A DNA stretch of 32,967 nt, from positions 1 through 32,967 of the forward strand of contig CACJYH010000007.1 in NCBI GenBank assembly GCA_902597695.1, read 5' to 3'. This stretch comes from an uncultured Pelagibacteraceae bacterium. Lineage in GTDB: Bacteria; Pseudomonadota; Alphaproteobacteria; Pelagibacterales; Pelagibacteraceae. The translations under genes and the position numbers were made by a program. Of the stretch, positions 16,552 to 25,528 are shown in pieces. The first letter of the stretch is position 1. The number at the start of each line of letters is the position of its first letter. The notes beneath the pieces were generated by a model. That model was not told where the DNA came from and did no database searches. It was given only the letters and a program-made list of their open reading frames with translations.

Positions 16552-17609
16552 TTTTCCATTATAACAAATTGGGTTCCAAACCAACGCCACTTACCATCAT
16601 CATTTAAGGAACAATTTATTCTTCCACGTCTTGGTAAAAATTTAGACTCGAAATTGATATAAAGAATATTTTTTTTGAACACTAAATTTGGTTGGCCCCA
16701 TGAACCACCATCATTTGAATAACAATTGATATTTTTAATATTTTTTTGATTATCAAAAAATTCCACAATTAATTTAGGTGGATTATCTTTATTTTTTAAT
16801 TTTTTTTCTTCTGGTTTAAGAGATTTGTATTCTAGAGGATTATAATTTATTAGTGAGTTAAATCGTTTTAAATCTCCATACTTTTCATTTATCGGAAATC
16901 TTGGTAATTCAAATTTATCTTTATTGTTATCAATTATTCCAGAGTGTTGTCCAAAAGCAATTTCAAAATTTTTTGAGATATAATTTTTCATAAAAAGAGA
17001 ATATTCACCAAAAGGATATGAAAATATTGGCGGGACATGCCCCAATTTATCTTTAAAAATTTCAGTTGCTGTTTCTATATCTTTGATAAATTCTTTTTCT
17101 GTCTTATCAATCAAATATTCATGTGTATGGGAGTGGTGCCCAATATAGCCTATATCTGAGTCATTGATTTCTTTAATTTCATCCCAAGTCATATACCCTC
17201 TTTTACCTACTGGTTCAGTAGATACAAATAAGATGAACGGAATTTTATTTTTTTTAAGATATGGCCAGGCCTCATTATAAAATGATTTAAATCCATCATC
17301 TATTGTAATTAAAATTTTCTTACTCTTTTTTACTTTATTAAATTCATTTAAAAAATTTTTAGGGTCATAAAATTCATACCCTTGATTTTTAATAATTTTC
17401 ATTTGCTCATCAAACATATCCATTCTTATATTTGTCGATGGATATTTATTTTCATTAAAGCGATGATACATCAATGATAAAATACCACTATCTCTGGAAT
17501 AAGATTTGATATTATTCTCTTGTGAAATAGAATTAACTAGAAATATAAATTGTAAGATGAATAAGCTAATTATAGATGCTGCTAAAGATAAAATTTTTTT
17601 AATGATCAT
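16548..17609 (-). CDS. Exported polysaccharide deacetylase-family protein with extra C-terminal domain
   Basis: This is a 353-residue secreted or anchored protein. A hydrophobic signal (ILSLAASIISLFILQFIFLV) leads a NodB-type deacetylase domain: ILSLMYHRF, ILITIDDGFKSFYNEAWPYL (metal-binding DD), GHHSHTHEYL (metal-binding H-S-H-T-H) and IFSYPFGEYS. These enzymes remove acetyl groups from glycans. After about residue 260 comes an unrecognised domain of about 90 residues with two cysteines (INCYSNDGGSWGQP and INCSLNDDGKWRWFG), likely beta-rich and possibly disulfide-bonded. The substrate is unknown. Its first 53 bases overlap the divergent tsaB; no later start would keep the signal sequence. 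Confidence 0.82.
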   Translation of the reverse strand: MIIKKILSLAASIISLFILQFIFLVNSISQENNIKSYSRDSGILSLMYHRFNENKYPSTNIRMDMFDEQMKIIKNQGYEFYDPKNFLNEFNKVKKSKKILITIDDGFKSFYNEAWPYLKKNKIPFILFVSTEPVGKRGYMTWDEIKEINDSDIGYIGHHSHTHEYLIDKTEKEFIKDIETATEIFKDKLGHVPPIFSYPFGEYSLFMKNYISKNFEIAFGQHSGIIDNNKDKFELPRFPINEKYGDLKRFNSLINYNPLEYKSLKPEEKKLKNKDNPPKLIVEFFDNQKNIKNINCYSNDGGSWGQPNLVFKKNILYINFESKFLPRRGRINCSLNDDGKWRWFGTQFVIMEN

Positions 17610-17943
17610 TAATAATGATATTAATTACAGCATTACACATGAAAATTCCAAAATAAATTATGAAAAATTATCAACTTTAATTAATGATTTTCTAAATAAA
17701 AAAAAATTAAATTTAGATAAAATCTCTCAAATTTATGTTAATCGAGGTCCTGGAAGTTTTGCGGGGATAAGAAATTCTTTATCAGTTGTTAAAGCTTTTC
17801 ATTTAACCCATAAAATTGATTATTATTGTTTTAGTTTTGAGGATTTTAGTGAAAAAAATGAAGTTAAATATGAAAATATCCCAAATCTTTGCGATAAATT
17901 AAAAGTTGAAAAAAATTTGATTAATCCTATTTATTTGAGTTAA
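17557..17943 (+). CDS. tsaB: TsaB, t6A37-synthesis partner protein, shortened form
   Basis: This 128-residue protein matches the N-terminal ASKHA half of TsaB: NKLIIDAAKDKIFLMII is the first hairpin, and IYVNRGPGSFAGIRNSLSVV is the diagnostic GPGSFxGxR segment. TsaB pairs with TsaD to make N6-threonylcarbamoyl-adenosine in tRNA. The family is usually 210-230 residues. Here the central and C-terminal part is missing while the closing (N)PIYLS, the usual end of TsaB, is kept, so it looks like an internal loss rather than a frameshift; fur begins 8 bases on and leaves no room. ATG 17557 gives the family N-terminus; an upstream frame to 17506 adds no homology. Its start overlaps the deacetylase gene head to head. 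Confidence 0.78.
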   Translation: MNKLIIDAAKDKIFLMIINNDINYSITHENSKINYEKLSTLINDFLNKKKLNLDKISQIYVNRGPGSFAGIRNSLSVVKAFHLTHKIDYYCFSFEDFSEKNEVKYENIPNLCDKLKVEKNLINPIYLS

Positions 17944-17951
17944 AATCAACT

Positions 17952-18389
17952 ATGTCAGATACAATAGAACAACAATGTTTATCCAAAGGGGTAAAGTTAA
18001 CCGAACAGAGGCGAATTATAGCGAAAGTAATTTCAGAGTCAAAAGCGGCTTATGGCGAGTCTGATCATCCAGATGTTGATGAATTATATAGTCGTGTATC
18101 AAAAGTTGATCCAAAAATAAGCATAGCCACAGTTTATAGGACAGTTAAACTTTTTGAAGAAGCAGGAATTTTAACTAAACATGATTTCAAAGGCGGTAAG
18201 GCTAGATATGAAGCAATGATTGAAAGTCATCATGATCATTTAATTGATATTAAATCAGGTGAAATAATTGAGTTTGTGGATGAAGAAATTGAGGAGTTAC
18301 AAAAAAAAGTAGCAAAAAAATATGGTTATAAGTTAGTAGACCATAAACTTGAGTTATATGGTGTTAAAGTAAACTCAAAAGATGAATAA
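17952..18389 (+). CDS. fur: Fur-family ferric uptake regulator
   Basis: This 145-residue metal-dependent repressor has the winged helix KLTEQRRIIAKVI, ISIATVYRTVKLFEEAGI and the metal-binding ESHHDHLIDIKSGEIIEF, followed by the dimer region VAKKYGYKLVDHKLELYGV. The pattern is that of alphaproteobacterial Fur/Mur proteins. It lacks the C-terminal CXXC zinc pairs of gammaproteobacterial Fur, as is common in this group. Whether it senses iron or manganese cannot be told from sequence. It follows tsaB by 8 bases and overlaps miaB by 8 bases, so it is embedded in the translation-factor operon. Confidence 0.92.
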   Translation: MSDTIEQQCLSKGVKLTEQRRIIAKVISESKAAYGESDHPDVDELYSRVSKVDPKISIATVYRTVKLFEEAGILTKHDFKGGKARYEAMIESHHDHLIDIKSGEIIEFVDEEIEELQKKVAKKYGYKLVDHKLELYGVKVNSKDE

Positions 18390-19710
18390 AAAGATATTTA
18401 TCAAAACTTTCGGTTGTCAAATGAACGAATATGACACTAACAGAATATTTGACACTGTAAGAGAAATAGGTTTTGTAAAAACTGAAAATCTAGAGGAGTC
18501 TAATTGTTATTTACTTAACACTTGCCATATCCGAGATAAAGCTAAAGAAAAAGTTTATCATGAGATTGGGCGGGTTAAAAAAAATTTTAGATCACGAAAA
18601 AAACCAATCGTCATAGTTGCCGGATGTGTTGCTCAGGCTGAAAATGAGGAAATGATAAAAAGAGAGCCTTATATCGATATTGTTATTGGACCGCAAGCCT
18701 ATCACAAAATAAATGACAAAATTGGAGAATTTTTATCCAAACAAAAAAAAATAGATGAAACTGAATTTGATGCCATCACAAAATTTGACTATTTAGATAA
18801 TATTGAGAATTCATCAAAAAAAATTTCATCATTTTTAACTATTCAAGAAGGCTGTGATAAATTTTGTCATTTCTGTGTAGTTCCATTTACAAGAGGTCCA
18901 GAGTATTCAAGACCATTCAAAAAAGTATTAGAGGAAGCAGAGAATTTATCAGAAAATGGAGTTCGTGAAATAACACTACTAGGTCAAAATGTTAATGCTT
19001 ATAATTATGAGAATTACAGATTGTCAGATTTAATTTTAGAAATAGAAAAGTTAGATGGAATAAAAAGAATTAGATATACAACCTCTCACCCCAGGGATAT
19101 GACAGAAGATCTTATCAATGTATATGGTGTTTCAAGGAAATTAATGCCTTTAGTTCACCTGCCCGTTCAGAGTGGATCTGATAAGATTTTAAATTCAATG
19201 AATAGAAAACATCAGATAAGTGATTATGTTAATACTTACGAGGAACTTCAAAAAATTAACCCAAAAATAAAGTTTTCGAGTGATTTTATAATTGCTTACC
19301 CGGGTGAGGATGAGAACGACTTCAATGAGACTTGTGATTTAATCAAAAAAATTAAATTTATAAATTCTTTTTCTTTCATATTTAGTCCAAGACCAGGAAC
19401 AACGGCAGCAAATTTTGAGTTAATCGATAAAAAAGTTTCTCTTACAAGATTAGAAAAAGTTCAAAAATTGTTATTTACCAATCAAATTAATATGAATAAA
19501 TCACTTGAGGGTAAGGAAATAGATGTTTTAGTTGAAAATAAAATAGATGGTGGCACAAAGTTTTTTGGTCGTTCAGAGTACATGACTTCAGTTATTTTTG
19601 ATGGTAATGATTTAGATATGGGAAATGTTATAAAAGTAAAAATAAATCGTAGTAATCAAAATACATTGTTTGGTAAAAGTTTAGATAATCCAGAACAAAG
19701 AGTGGCTTAA
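18382..19710 (+). CDS. miaB: tRNA-2-methylthio-N6-dimethylallyladenosine synthase
   Basis: This 442-residue radical-SAM methylthiotransferase modifies i6A37 of tRNAs. The N-terminal domain has the auxiliary-cluster cysteines in KTFGCQMNEYDTNR, LLNTCHIRDKAKEK and VVAGCVAQAE. The radical-SAM core has the CX3CX2C motif in GCDKFCHFCVVPFTRGPEYS near residue 160. LPVQSGSDKILNSMNRKH and SFIFSPRPGT are further family blocks, and a TRAM domain ends the protein (VLVENKIDGGTKFFGRSEY). Length is near E. coli MiaB (474). Its start lies inside the fur 3' end, and the phoH start is 2 bases after its stop. Confidence 0.97.
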   Translation: MNKKIFIKTFGCQMNEYDTNRIFDTVREIGFVKTENLEESNCYLLNTCHIRDKAKEKVYHEIGRVKKNFRSRKKPIVIVAGCVAQAENEEMIKREPYIDIVIGPQAYHKINDKIGEFLSKQKKIDETEFDAITKFDYLDNIENSSKKISSFLTIQEGCDKFCHFCVVPFTRGPEYSRPFKKVLEEAENLSENGVREITLLGQNVNAYNYENYRLSDLILEIEKLDGIKRIRYTTSHPRDMTEDLINVYGVSRKLMPLVHLPVQSGSDKILNSMNRKHQISDYVNTYEELQKINPKIKFSSDFIIAYPGEDENDFNETCDLIKKIKFINSFSFIFSPRPGTTAANFELIDKKVSLTRLEKVQKLLFTNQINMNKSLEGKEIDVLVENKIDGGTKFFGRSEYMTSVIFDGNDLDMGNVIKVKINRSNQNTLFGKSLDNPEQRVA

Positions 19711-19712
19711 GG

Positions 19713-20714
19713 TTGAGTAATACTATTAAAAAGGATATTAATTCATCACTAAAATTTGTTTATTCAGAAAATAATTCAATAAGTGTAATTTTTCATGAGA
19801 ATGACCTCCTGATGGGAGTAGTTGGTGAATTTAACCAAAACTTGAAAGAGTTAGAAAAAATAACCAACTCAAATATTTATTCTAGAGGAAATTCAATCTT
19901 GATCAAATCAACTTCAGAAAAAAACGAAATTTTGAAGAACGCAATTCAATTTCTAGCAAACCAATTTAAAAATAATGGTAGTATAGAACAAAAAGATATT
20001 TTATCCTCAGTAGATCAATTTATGATAAATGAAAAAGTTAAAAATACCAACATTACTGATATAATCAAAACTCCAAAAAAATCTATAATTCCAAGGTCAG
20101 AAAAACAAAAAGAGTATGTTAGAGCGTTGAGACAAAATGAAATTATAATATCTGCTGGACCTGCTGGTACAGGAAAAACTTTTCTTGCCGTTGCTGTTGG
20201 TTTAACAATGTTGTTAGAAAAAAAAATAGAGAGGATCATACTTTCTAGACCCGCTGTTGAGGCGGGTGAGAGACTAGGATTCCTACCAGGAGATATGAAA
20301 GAGAAAGTTGATCCATATCTGCGTCCTTTGTATGATTCATTGTATGATCTGTTTCATTTTGAAAAAATTCAGAGGATGATAGAAATTGGTGACATTGAAA
20401 TAGCTCCATTAGCTTTTATGAGAGGAAGAACTTTAAAAAATTCTTTTGCAATTTTAGATGAAGCTCAAAATGCCACTGATACACAGATCAAAATGTTTCT
20501 TACCAGGATAGGTGAAAATTCAAAAATAGTTGTCAATGGTGACCCTACACAAATAGATTTACCTAATAAAAAAATGTCAGGTTTAGAAAGATCAAAAAAG
20601 ATATTATCGCATTTAAGTGAGATTGCAGTTGTAGACTTTGATCACACAGATGTAGTTAGACATCCTTTAGTTTCAAAAATTGTGAAAGCGTACAACAACA
20701 ATGATCAAAGTTAA
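19713..20714 (+). CDS. PhoH-family ATPase (PhoH/YbeZ)
   Basis: This 333-residue protein has a PhoH-type P-loop domain. A KH-like N-terminal part precedes SAGPAGTGKTFLAVAVGL (Walker A, near residue 153), then LSRPAVEAGERLGFLPGDM, NSFAILDEAQNAT (Walker B), VNGDPTQIDLP and VRHPLVSKIVKAY. It corresponds to YbeZ of the miaB-ybeZ-ybeY cluster, a nucleotide hydrolase and probable RNA helicase working with the ribonuclease YbeY; gene order supports that pairing. The start appears to be TTG at 19713, two bases after miaB, since no ATG lies before residue 30 of the frame. Its 3' end overlaps ybeY by 14 bases. Confidence 0.93.
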   Translation: MSNTIKKDINSSLKFVYSENNSISVIFHENDLLMGVVGEFNQNLKELEKITNSNIYSRGNSILIKSTSEKNEILKNAIQFLANQFKNNGSIEQKDILSSVDQFMINEKVKNTNITDIIKTPKKSIIPRSEKQKEYVRALRQNEIIISAGPAGTGKTFLAVAVGLTMLLEKKIERIILSRPAVEAGERLGFLPGDMKEKVDPYLRPLYDSLYDLFHFEKIQRMIEIGDIEIAPLAFMRGRTLKNSFAILDEAQNATDTQIKMFLTRIGENSKIVVNGDPTQIDLPNKKMSGLERSKKILSHLSEIAVVDFDHTDVVRHPLVSKIVKAYNNNDQS

Positions 20715-21168
20715 TGTGCTTTCAGAGGAAAAATGTTGGTCAAAAAAAATAAAAAAAAAAGAATTATTTTTTAATAAAATTTGTAACCAGTTTCCAAAAA
20801 AATATAAATTTATCAACAAAAAAATCTATTTAACACTGCTACTATCAAATAATAAAAAAATTAAAATTTTAAATAAAAAATTTAGAAACAAAAATAAACA
20901 TACTGACGTACTTTCTTTTCCATTTGATAAAAAACAAAAAAAATTAAAAGAAGATTATCTTGGTGATATAATTATAAGTTTTAATTATATGAATAAGCCA
21001 AAAAATTTAGACAATTATGGATTTAGAATAAAAACAATAAAAATTTTTATACATGGTTTTCTACATTTATTGGGTCATGATCATCAAAAAAGTAAAGAGT
21101 ATAAACAGATGTTAAATGAAGAAAAAAAAATTTTTAGATCTATAGAAAAAACTTCCATTTTAAATTGA
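20701..21168 (+). CDS. ybeY: Endoribonuclease YbeY
   Basis: This 155-residue metal-dependent endoribonuclease acts in 16S rRNA 3'-end maturation and ribosome quality control. The zinc site HGFLHLLGHDH (H-X3-H-X5-H) near residue 118 is complete, preceded by the family block HTDVLSFPF and GDIIIS. The N-terminal part is exceptionally lysine-rich. ATG 20701 overlaps phoH by 14 bases; the TGA overlaps the lnt start as TTGA. The tight ybeZ-like/ybeY/lnt order is the same as in many proteobacteria, except that a corC/tlyC-type gene is absent between ybeY and lnt. Confidence 0.95.
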   Translation: MIKVNVLSEEKCWSKKIKKKELFFNKICNQFPKKYKFINKKIYLTLLLSNNKKIKILNKKFRNKNKHTDVLSFPFDKKQKKLKEDYLGDIIISFNYMNKPKNLDNYGFRIKTIKIFIHGFLHLLGHDHQKSKEYKQMLNEEKKIFRSIEKTSILN

Positions 21169-22703
21169 AAAAAAATTTTATATTTGAGACTTTATTGATA
21201 ATTCTTTTAGGAAGCATAACTTCCTTAAGTTTACCTCCTTACAATTTTTTTTTTTTAAATTTTTTAACATTTAGTGTTTTCTTTATTTTTTTATTCCGGA
21301 GACTAAAACAAGGAATAAAAAAATCCTTTTATTATGGATGGTTGTATGGTTTTAGTTATTTTTTATCCAGTTTGTATTGGTTAACTATATCCTTAAGTTT
21401 TAATCAAAGTTTTAATTTCTTAATTCCTATATCTTTAATTGTCATCCCAGCATTTTTAGGTTTATTTTATGCATTATGTATTGCTATTTTTTATCTATAC
21501 AAACCGAAAAATATATTAAGTGCTTTTTTTCTATTCTCTCTTTTGTTTGGTTTAATAGAGTTTATTAGAGGAACAATTTTAACTGGGTTCCCTTGGAACT
21601 TGGTAATTTACAGTTTTTCTAAAATTAATAGTTTCCTAAGTATTTTGTCAATAATAGGAACTTACTCATTAAATCTTATAGTAGTAAGTTTTTTTACAGC
21701 TCCCGCCCTTTTCATATTTAGAAAATCTAAAAAAGAAGTGGTTGTGTGTATCTTTTTACTGCTATTACCTATCTCTTTTTATACATACGGAGAATTTTTA
21801 AAAAAAAATTTTTATGACAGTAAAGAGAAAGAACTTCCTTTTGCAGTTAGGGTAATTGGAGCAAATATAAGTTTAGATAGGTACTATAAAAACATTAATG
21901 CAGAGAGTGTTATTAATGAGCTTATTTCAATTAGTTCACCCATTGAAGAAAAAAAGACATTTTTTGTATGGCCAGAGGGAATAATACCCAACACTTTTGA
22001 AGATCAATTAGATTTATACAATGACATATTTGAAAAATATTTTAGTGAAAATCACTTTATCGGTTTAGGAATAACAAGCAGAAAGACCATGAATAATGAT
22101 TACAATTATTACAATTCATTTTCAATATTTGATAATAAGGTAAATTTAATTGACAATTATAATAAAATTAAACTTGTACCTTTCGGTGAATTTGTTCCTC
22201 TTGAAAATATTCTCAACAAATTCGGTTTTAAAACAATCACAAATAATATTGGATCATTTGATAAAGGTGTAAACAGAAAAATTATTAAAATCCAAGATGA
22301 TCTTAAACAAATAAATTTTTTGCCGTTAATTTGTTATGAAATTATATATAGTGGAAATTTGACTAAAGATTTTGATTTCGATTTTATATTGAATATTTCA
22401 GAAGATGGATGGTTCGGTAAATCCATTGGACCCAAGCAACATTTTATCCATAGTAAATTTAGAGCAGTCGAAAATGGAAAGTATATAATTAGATCATCTA
22501 ATAACGGGATGGCAGCAATTATAAATCCATTAGGTTATATTGAGAATAAAATAGACTATGGAGTTTCAGGTTACATTGATTTAGAAGTCATAAGAGATTT
22601 TAAACCAACATTGTTTTCTAAATATGGAAATAATATATTTTTCACATTAATTTTGTTGTATATTGTTTTAACTTTTTCATTTAATAGAATCAAAAATGAG
22701 TAA
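21165..22703 (+). CDS. lnt: Apolipoprotein N-acyltransferase
   Basis: This 512-residue inner-membrane enzyme adds the third acyl chain to lipoproteins, which would include the DolP-like protein in this window. The N-terminal membrane segments include [16 protein letters not shown] and the block [16 protein letters not shown] periplasmic nitrilase-fold domain carries the catalytic triad: glutamate in [11 protein letters not shown], lysine in [16 protein letters not shown] and cysteine in [19 protein letters not shown] and [18 protein letters not shown] follow, then a last membrane helix. Length equals E. coli Lnt (512). The start is TTG at 21165, overlapping the ybeY stop by 4 bases. The metK start lies 8 bases inside its end. 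Confidence 0.97.
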   Translation: MKKNFIFETLLIILLGSITSLSLPPYNFFFLNFLTFSVFFIFLFRRLKQGIKKSFYYGWLYGFSYFLSSLYWLTISLSFNQSFNFLIPISLIVIPAFLGLFYALCIAIFYLYKPKNILSAFFLFSLLFGLIEFIRGTILTGFPWNLVIYSFSKINSFLSILSIIGTYSLNLIVVSFFTAPALFIFRKSKKEVVVCIFLLLLPISFYTYGEFLKKNFYDSKEKELPFAVRVIGANISLDRYYKNINAESVINELISISSPIEEKKTFFVWPEGIIPNTFEDQLDLYNDIFEKYFSENHFIGLGITSRKTMNNDYNYYNSFSIFDNKVNLIDNYNKIKLVPFGEFVPLENILNKFGFKTITNNIGSFDKGVNRKIIKIQDDLKQINFLPLICYEIIYSGNLTKDFDFDFILNISEDGWFGKSIGPKQHFIHSKFRAVENGKYIIRSSNNGMAAIINPLGYIENKIDYGVSGYIDLEVIRDFKPTLFSKYGNNIFFTLILLYIVLTFSFNRIKNE

Positions 22704-23865
22704 TTTAAAAAATTTTCTTTTTACAAGTGAGTCTGTTTCAGAGGGACACCCAGATAAAGTGTCGGATAGGATATCTGACATGGTGGTAGACACTTATTTA
22801 TCTAACGATCCATATTCGAGAGTTGCATGTGAAACTCTAACAACTACTAATAAAGTTGTGTTAGCTGGTGAGGTTAGAGGACCAGAAATTAAAAAAGATG
22901 ATTTAATCAATAAGGTAAGAGAATGCATTAAAGATATCGGATATGATCAAGATGGTTTTACTTGGAAAGAAGCCACAAAAATTGAAAGTCATCTTCATTC
23001 ACAATCAAGTGATATTGCTATGGGTGTAGACTCATCAGGAAATAAAGATGAGGGTGCAGGGGATCAAGGTATCATGTTTGGTTATGCTTGTAATGAAACT
23101 GATGTTTTAATGCCAGCACCAATTCATTTTTCTCACAAAATTTTAAGGTTAATGGCAGAAGATAGAAAATCAGGTAAATTAAAAAATATTGAACCAGACT
23201 CGAAAAGTCAGGTAACTTTTGAATACGAAAATGGTAAACCATCAAAAGTTAGATCAGTTGTGATATCTTCTCAGCATACTGCGAATGTTAAACAAGATCA
23301 GGTTAGAGAATTACTAAGACCATATTTAATAAACTCTATACCAAAAAATTTCTTGGAGAGTTTTAATGAAGATGAATTCTATGTAAATCCAACTGGAAAT
23401 TTCGTAATAGGAGGTCCTGATGGAGATTGTGGTTTAACGGGCAGAAAGATTATCGTAGATACTTATGGTGGTGCTGCGCCACATGGTGGAGGTGCTTTCT
23501 CGGGAAAAGATCCAACTAAAGTAGATAGGTCTGCAGCTTATGCAGCCAGATATATTGCCAAAAATGTTGTTGCATCGAAAATTGCTGATAAATGTTTGAT
23601 ACAATTAGCTTATGCAATTGGTGTTTCAAAACCATTATCTATCTATGTAAATCTTTTTGATAATGATTTGGATAAAAATAAATTTGTTGAAGATAAGATT
23701 AAAAAAAGTTTTGATCTTAGCCCAAGAGGAATAAGAGAGATGTTGGGGCTTAATAAACCTATATATGAAAAAACATCTGCATATGGGCATTTTGGAAGAG
23801 AACCAGATAAAGAAGGTGGTTTTTCTTGGGAAAATACCAACAAATCTGATATTTTCTTAAAATAG
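22696..23865 (+). CDS. metK: S-adenosylmethionine synthetase
   Basis: This 389-residue enzyme makes SAM from methionine and ATP, the methyl donor for RsmI and cofactor for MiaB in this window. Family motifs are [20 protein letters not shown] at the N-terminus, [12 protein letters not shown] near residue 117, [20 protein letters not shown] and [20 protein letters not shown]. Length is close to E. coli MetK (384). It overlaps lnt by 8 bases, leaving no room for a leader riboswitch. A strong hairpin with a T-run lies 58 bases after its stop. Confidence 0.98.
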   Translation: MSNLKNFLFTSESVSEGHPDKVSDRISDMVVDTYLSNDPYSRVACETLTTTNKVVLAGEVRGPEIKKDDLINKVRECIKDIGYDQDGFTWKEATKIESHLHSQSSDIAMGVDSSGNKDEGAGDQGIMFGYACNETDVLMPAPIHFSHKILRLMAEDRKSGKLKNIEPDSKSQVTFEYENGKPSKVRSVVISSQHTANVKQDQVRELLRPYLINSIPKNFLESFNEDEFYVNPTGNFVIGGPDGDCGLTGRKIIVDTYGGAAPHGGGAFSGKDPTKVDRSAAYAARYIAKNVVASKIADKCLIQLAYAIGVSKPLSIYVNLFDNDLDKNKFVEDKIKKSFDLSPRGIREMLGLNKPIYEKTSAYGHFGREPDKEGGFSWENTNKSDIFLK

Positions 23866-23871
23866 TTTTTA

Positions 23872-23899
23872 TTGAAAAATAAAAAAAAACTTTTATAAA
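23872..23899 (+). promoter_or_regulatory. Candidate sigma-70 type promoter for nusA operon
   Basis: TTGAAA (23872-23877) and TATAAA (23894-23899) are separated by 16 bases; each matches five of six consensus positions. It begins 6 bases after the metK stop. A start near 23906 would give a leader of about 60 bases that contains the hairpin at 23923-23949 before reaching nusA. In AT-rich sequence such matches arise by chance, so position and pairing with the hairpin are the main support. Confidence 0.5.
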
Positions 23900-23922
23900 T
23901 CCACTTACATTGTTGAATTATC

Positions 23923-23949
23923 AAAATGGGCTTTAGCCCATTTTTTTTT
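23923..23949 (+). terminator. Intrinsic terminator or attenuator hairpin directly upstream of nusA
   Basis: The stem of nine pairs (23923-23931 with 23936-23944) has a GGGC/GCCC core and a TTTA loop, and a run of nine T (23941-23949) follows, the shape of a Rho-independent terminator. The nusA Shine-Dalgarno GGAG (23950-23953) starts on the next base and the ATG is at 23965. No promoter fits between hairpin and gene, so every nusA transcript from upstream must pass it. It can serve both as the metK terminator and as an attenuator for nusA. Confidence 0.82.
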
Positions 23950-23964
23950 GGAGTAAACAAAATT

Positions 23965-25518
23965 ATGTTAAATAAAAGAGCGGATAAACTTGAACTATTA
24001 AGAATTGCAGAAGCAGTAGCTTTAGAAAAATCAATCGATAAAGACCTTATAATTAGCTCGATGGAAACCGGGATTGCTAAAGCAGCAAAATCTAAATTTG
24101 GTCAGGATAATGAGATTAAGGTTGTGATTAATAGAGATAACGGCGATATTGAAATTTTTAGAAAATTGATAGTTACAGAAAATCCAGAAAATACAAACAC
24201 TGAGATCAAGCTAGAGGATGCAATTATATTGAATGAGACTAACAAAGACAAAGTGATTGGAGATGAAGTTTTACAACCACTACCCTCATTTGACTTTGGA
24301 AGAATAGCTGCCCAAACGGCTAAACAAGTAATTAATTTTAATGTTAGAGAGGCAGAGAGGGAAAGACAATTTAATGATTTTATTGATAAAAAAGACTCAA
24401 TATTAAGTGGAATTGTGAAAAGATTGGAGTTTGGAAATGTGATTGTAGATCTTGGAAGAACAGAAGCAATAATTCAAAAAAATGAAATTATTCCAAGAGA
24501 AAATATAAAAGCTGGAGATAGAATTAAAGCTTATTGTTTTGATGTAAGGCGAGAACCTCGTGGGCAACAAATTTTTTTATCAAGAGCTCACCCAAAATTT
24601 ATGGAGAAACTTTTTGTTCAAGAAGTTCCTGAAATTTATGATGGTCTGATTGAAATTAAATCATCTTCAAGAGACCCAGGAAGTAGAGCAAAAATTTGTG
24701 TTAAAGCAGTTGATACTTCATTAGACCCAGTTGGAGCATGTGTGGGAATGAGAGGATCGAGAGTTCAAGCGGTTGTTAATGAATTACAAGGTGAAAAAAT
24801 TGATATTGTAAATTGGTCTGAGGATCCTGCAATATTAGTATCTAATGCTTTATCTCCAGCTGAGGTGCAAAGAGTAAATGTAGATTTAGAGAGAAAAAAA
24901 TTAGATGTAATTCTTACTGAGGAAAATTTAAGTAAAGCTATCGGGAGAAGAGGACAAAATGTAAGGCTTGCTACAAAATTATTAAATTTTGAAATAAATA
25001 TTATGACAGATGCAGAGGACTCAGAAAGAAGACAATTAGAGTTTAAGGAGAAAACAGAAAATTTTGTTAAGAATTTAGAGTTAGATGAAACACTTGGACA
25101 ACTTCTTGTGGCGGAAGGTTATTCCACTATTGACGATATAAAAGATAGTTCGGCAGAAAATTTGTTAAAAATTGAGGGTATAGAAGAAGAAACTGCAAAA
25201 GCTCTGATAGAAAGAGCAAAAGAGTTTCATCAAAAAGATCAAGAAGATATTTCTGAAAGGATTAAAGAATTAGGTTTGGATGATGCACTAATTAATTTAA
25301 AAGGGTTAACTCCTGGAATGTTGGTCACTCTAGGTGATCAAAAAGTTCTTACACTTCAAGATTTTGCCGATTTAGCATCAGATGAACTTACTGGTGGATA
25401 TGATGTGGTGAAAGGCGAAAGAGTAAAAATTCAAGGTTACTTGGAAGATTTTGCTTTATCAAAAGAAGAAGCAGATGAACTCATTATGTCTGCAAGAAAA
25501 ATTATTTATGAAGATTGA
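23965..25518 (+). CDS. nusA: Transcription termination/antitermination factor NusA
   Basis: This 517-residue RNA-polymerase accessory protein governs pausing, intrinsic termination and antitermination. The N-terminal domain (LELLRIAEAVALEKSIDKDL) is followed by an S1 domain (about 135-200, SGIVKRLEFGNVIVDLGRTE), two KH domains (VGACVGMRGSRVQAVVNELQ and SKAIGRRGQNVRLATKLL), and C-terminal helix-hairpin-helix repeats (LLVAEGYSTIDDIKDSSAEN, EGIEEETAKALIERA, and a second copy). ATG 23965 matches the family start and has GGAG 11 bases upstream; the frame continues back to 23926 but that would include the hairpin. rimP, normally just upstream, is absent here, and no ylxR lies between it and infB, which follows after 10 bases. 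Confidence 0.97.
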   Translation: MLNKRADKLELLRIAEAVALEKSIDKDLIISSMETGIAKAAKSKFGQDNEIKVVINRDNGDIEIFRKLIVTENPENTNTEIKLEDAIILNETNKDKVIGDEVLQPLPSFDFGRIAAQTAKQVINFNVREAERERQFNDFIDKKDSILSGIVKRLEFGNVIVDLGRTEAIIQKNEIIPRENIKAGDRIKAYCFDVRREPRGQQIFLSRAHPKFMEKLFVQEVPEIYDGLIEIKSSSRDPGSRAKICVKAVDTSLDPVGACVGMRGSRVQAVVNELQGEKIDIVNWSEDPAILVSNALSPAEVQRVNVDLERKKLDVILTEENLSKAIGRRGQNVRLATKLLNFEINIMTDAEDSERRQLEFKEKTENFVKNLELDETLGQLLVAEGYSTIDDIKDSSAENLLKIEGIEEETAKALIERAKEFHQKDQEDISERIKELGLDDALINLKGLTPGMLVTLGDQKVLTLQDFADLASDELTGGYDVVKGERVKIQGYLEDFALSKEEADELIMSARKIIYED

Positions 25519-25528
25519 GAGATGAGCT

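Noticed and set aside
22600..22696. SAM riboswitch before metK
   Set aside because: The upstream sequence is the lnt coding region, which overlaps metK by 8 bases; no riboswitch core is seen.
23926..23964. Upstream start of nusA
   Set aside because: The ATG is part of the terminator stem and the residues have no NusA similarity; GGAG is placed for ATG 23965.
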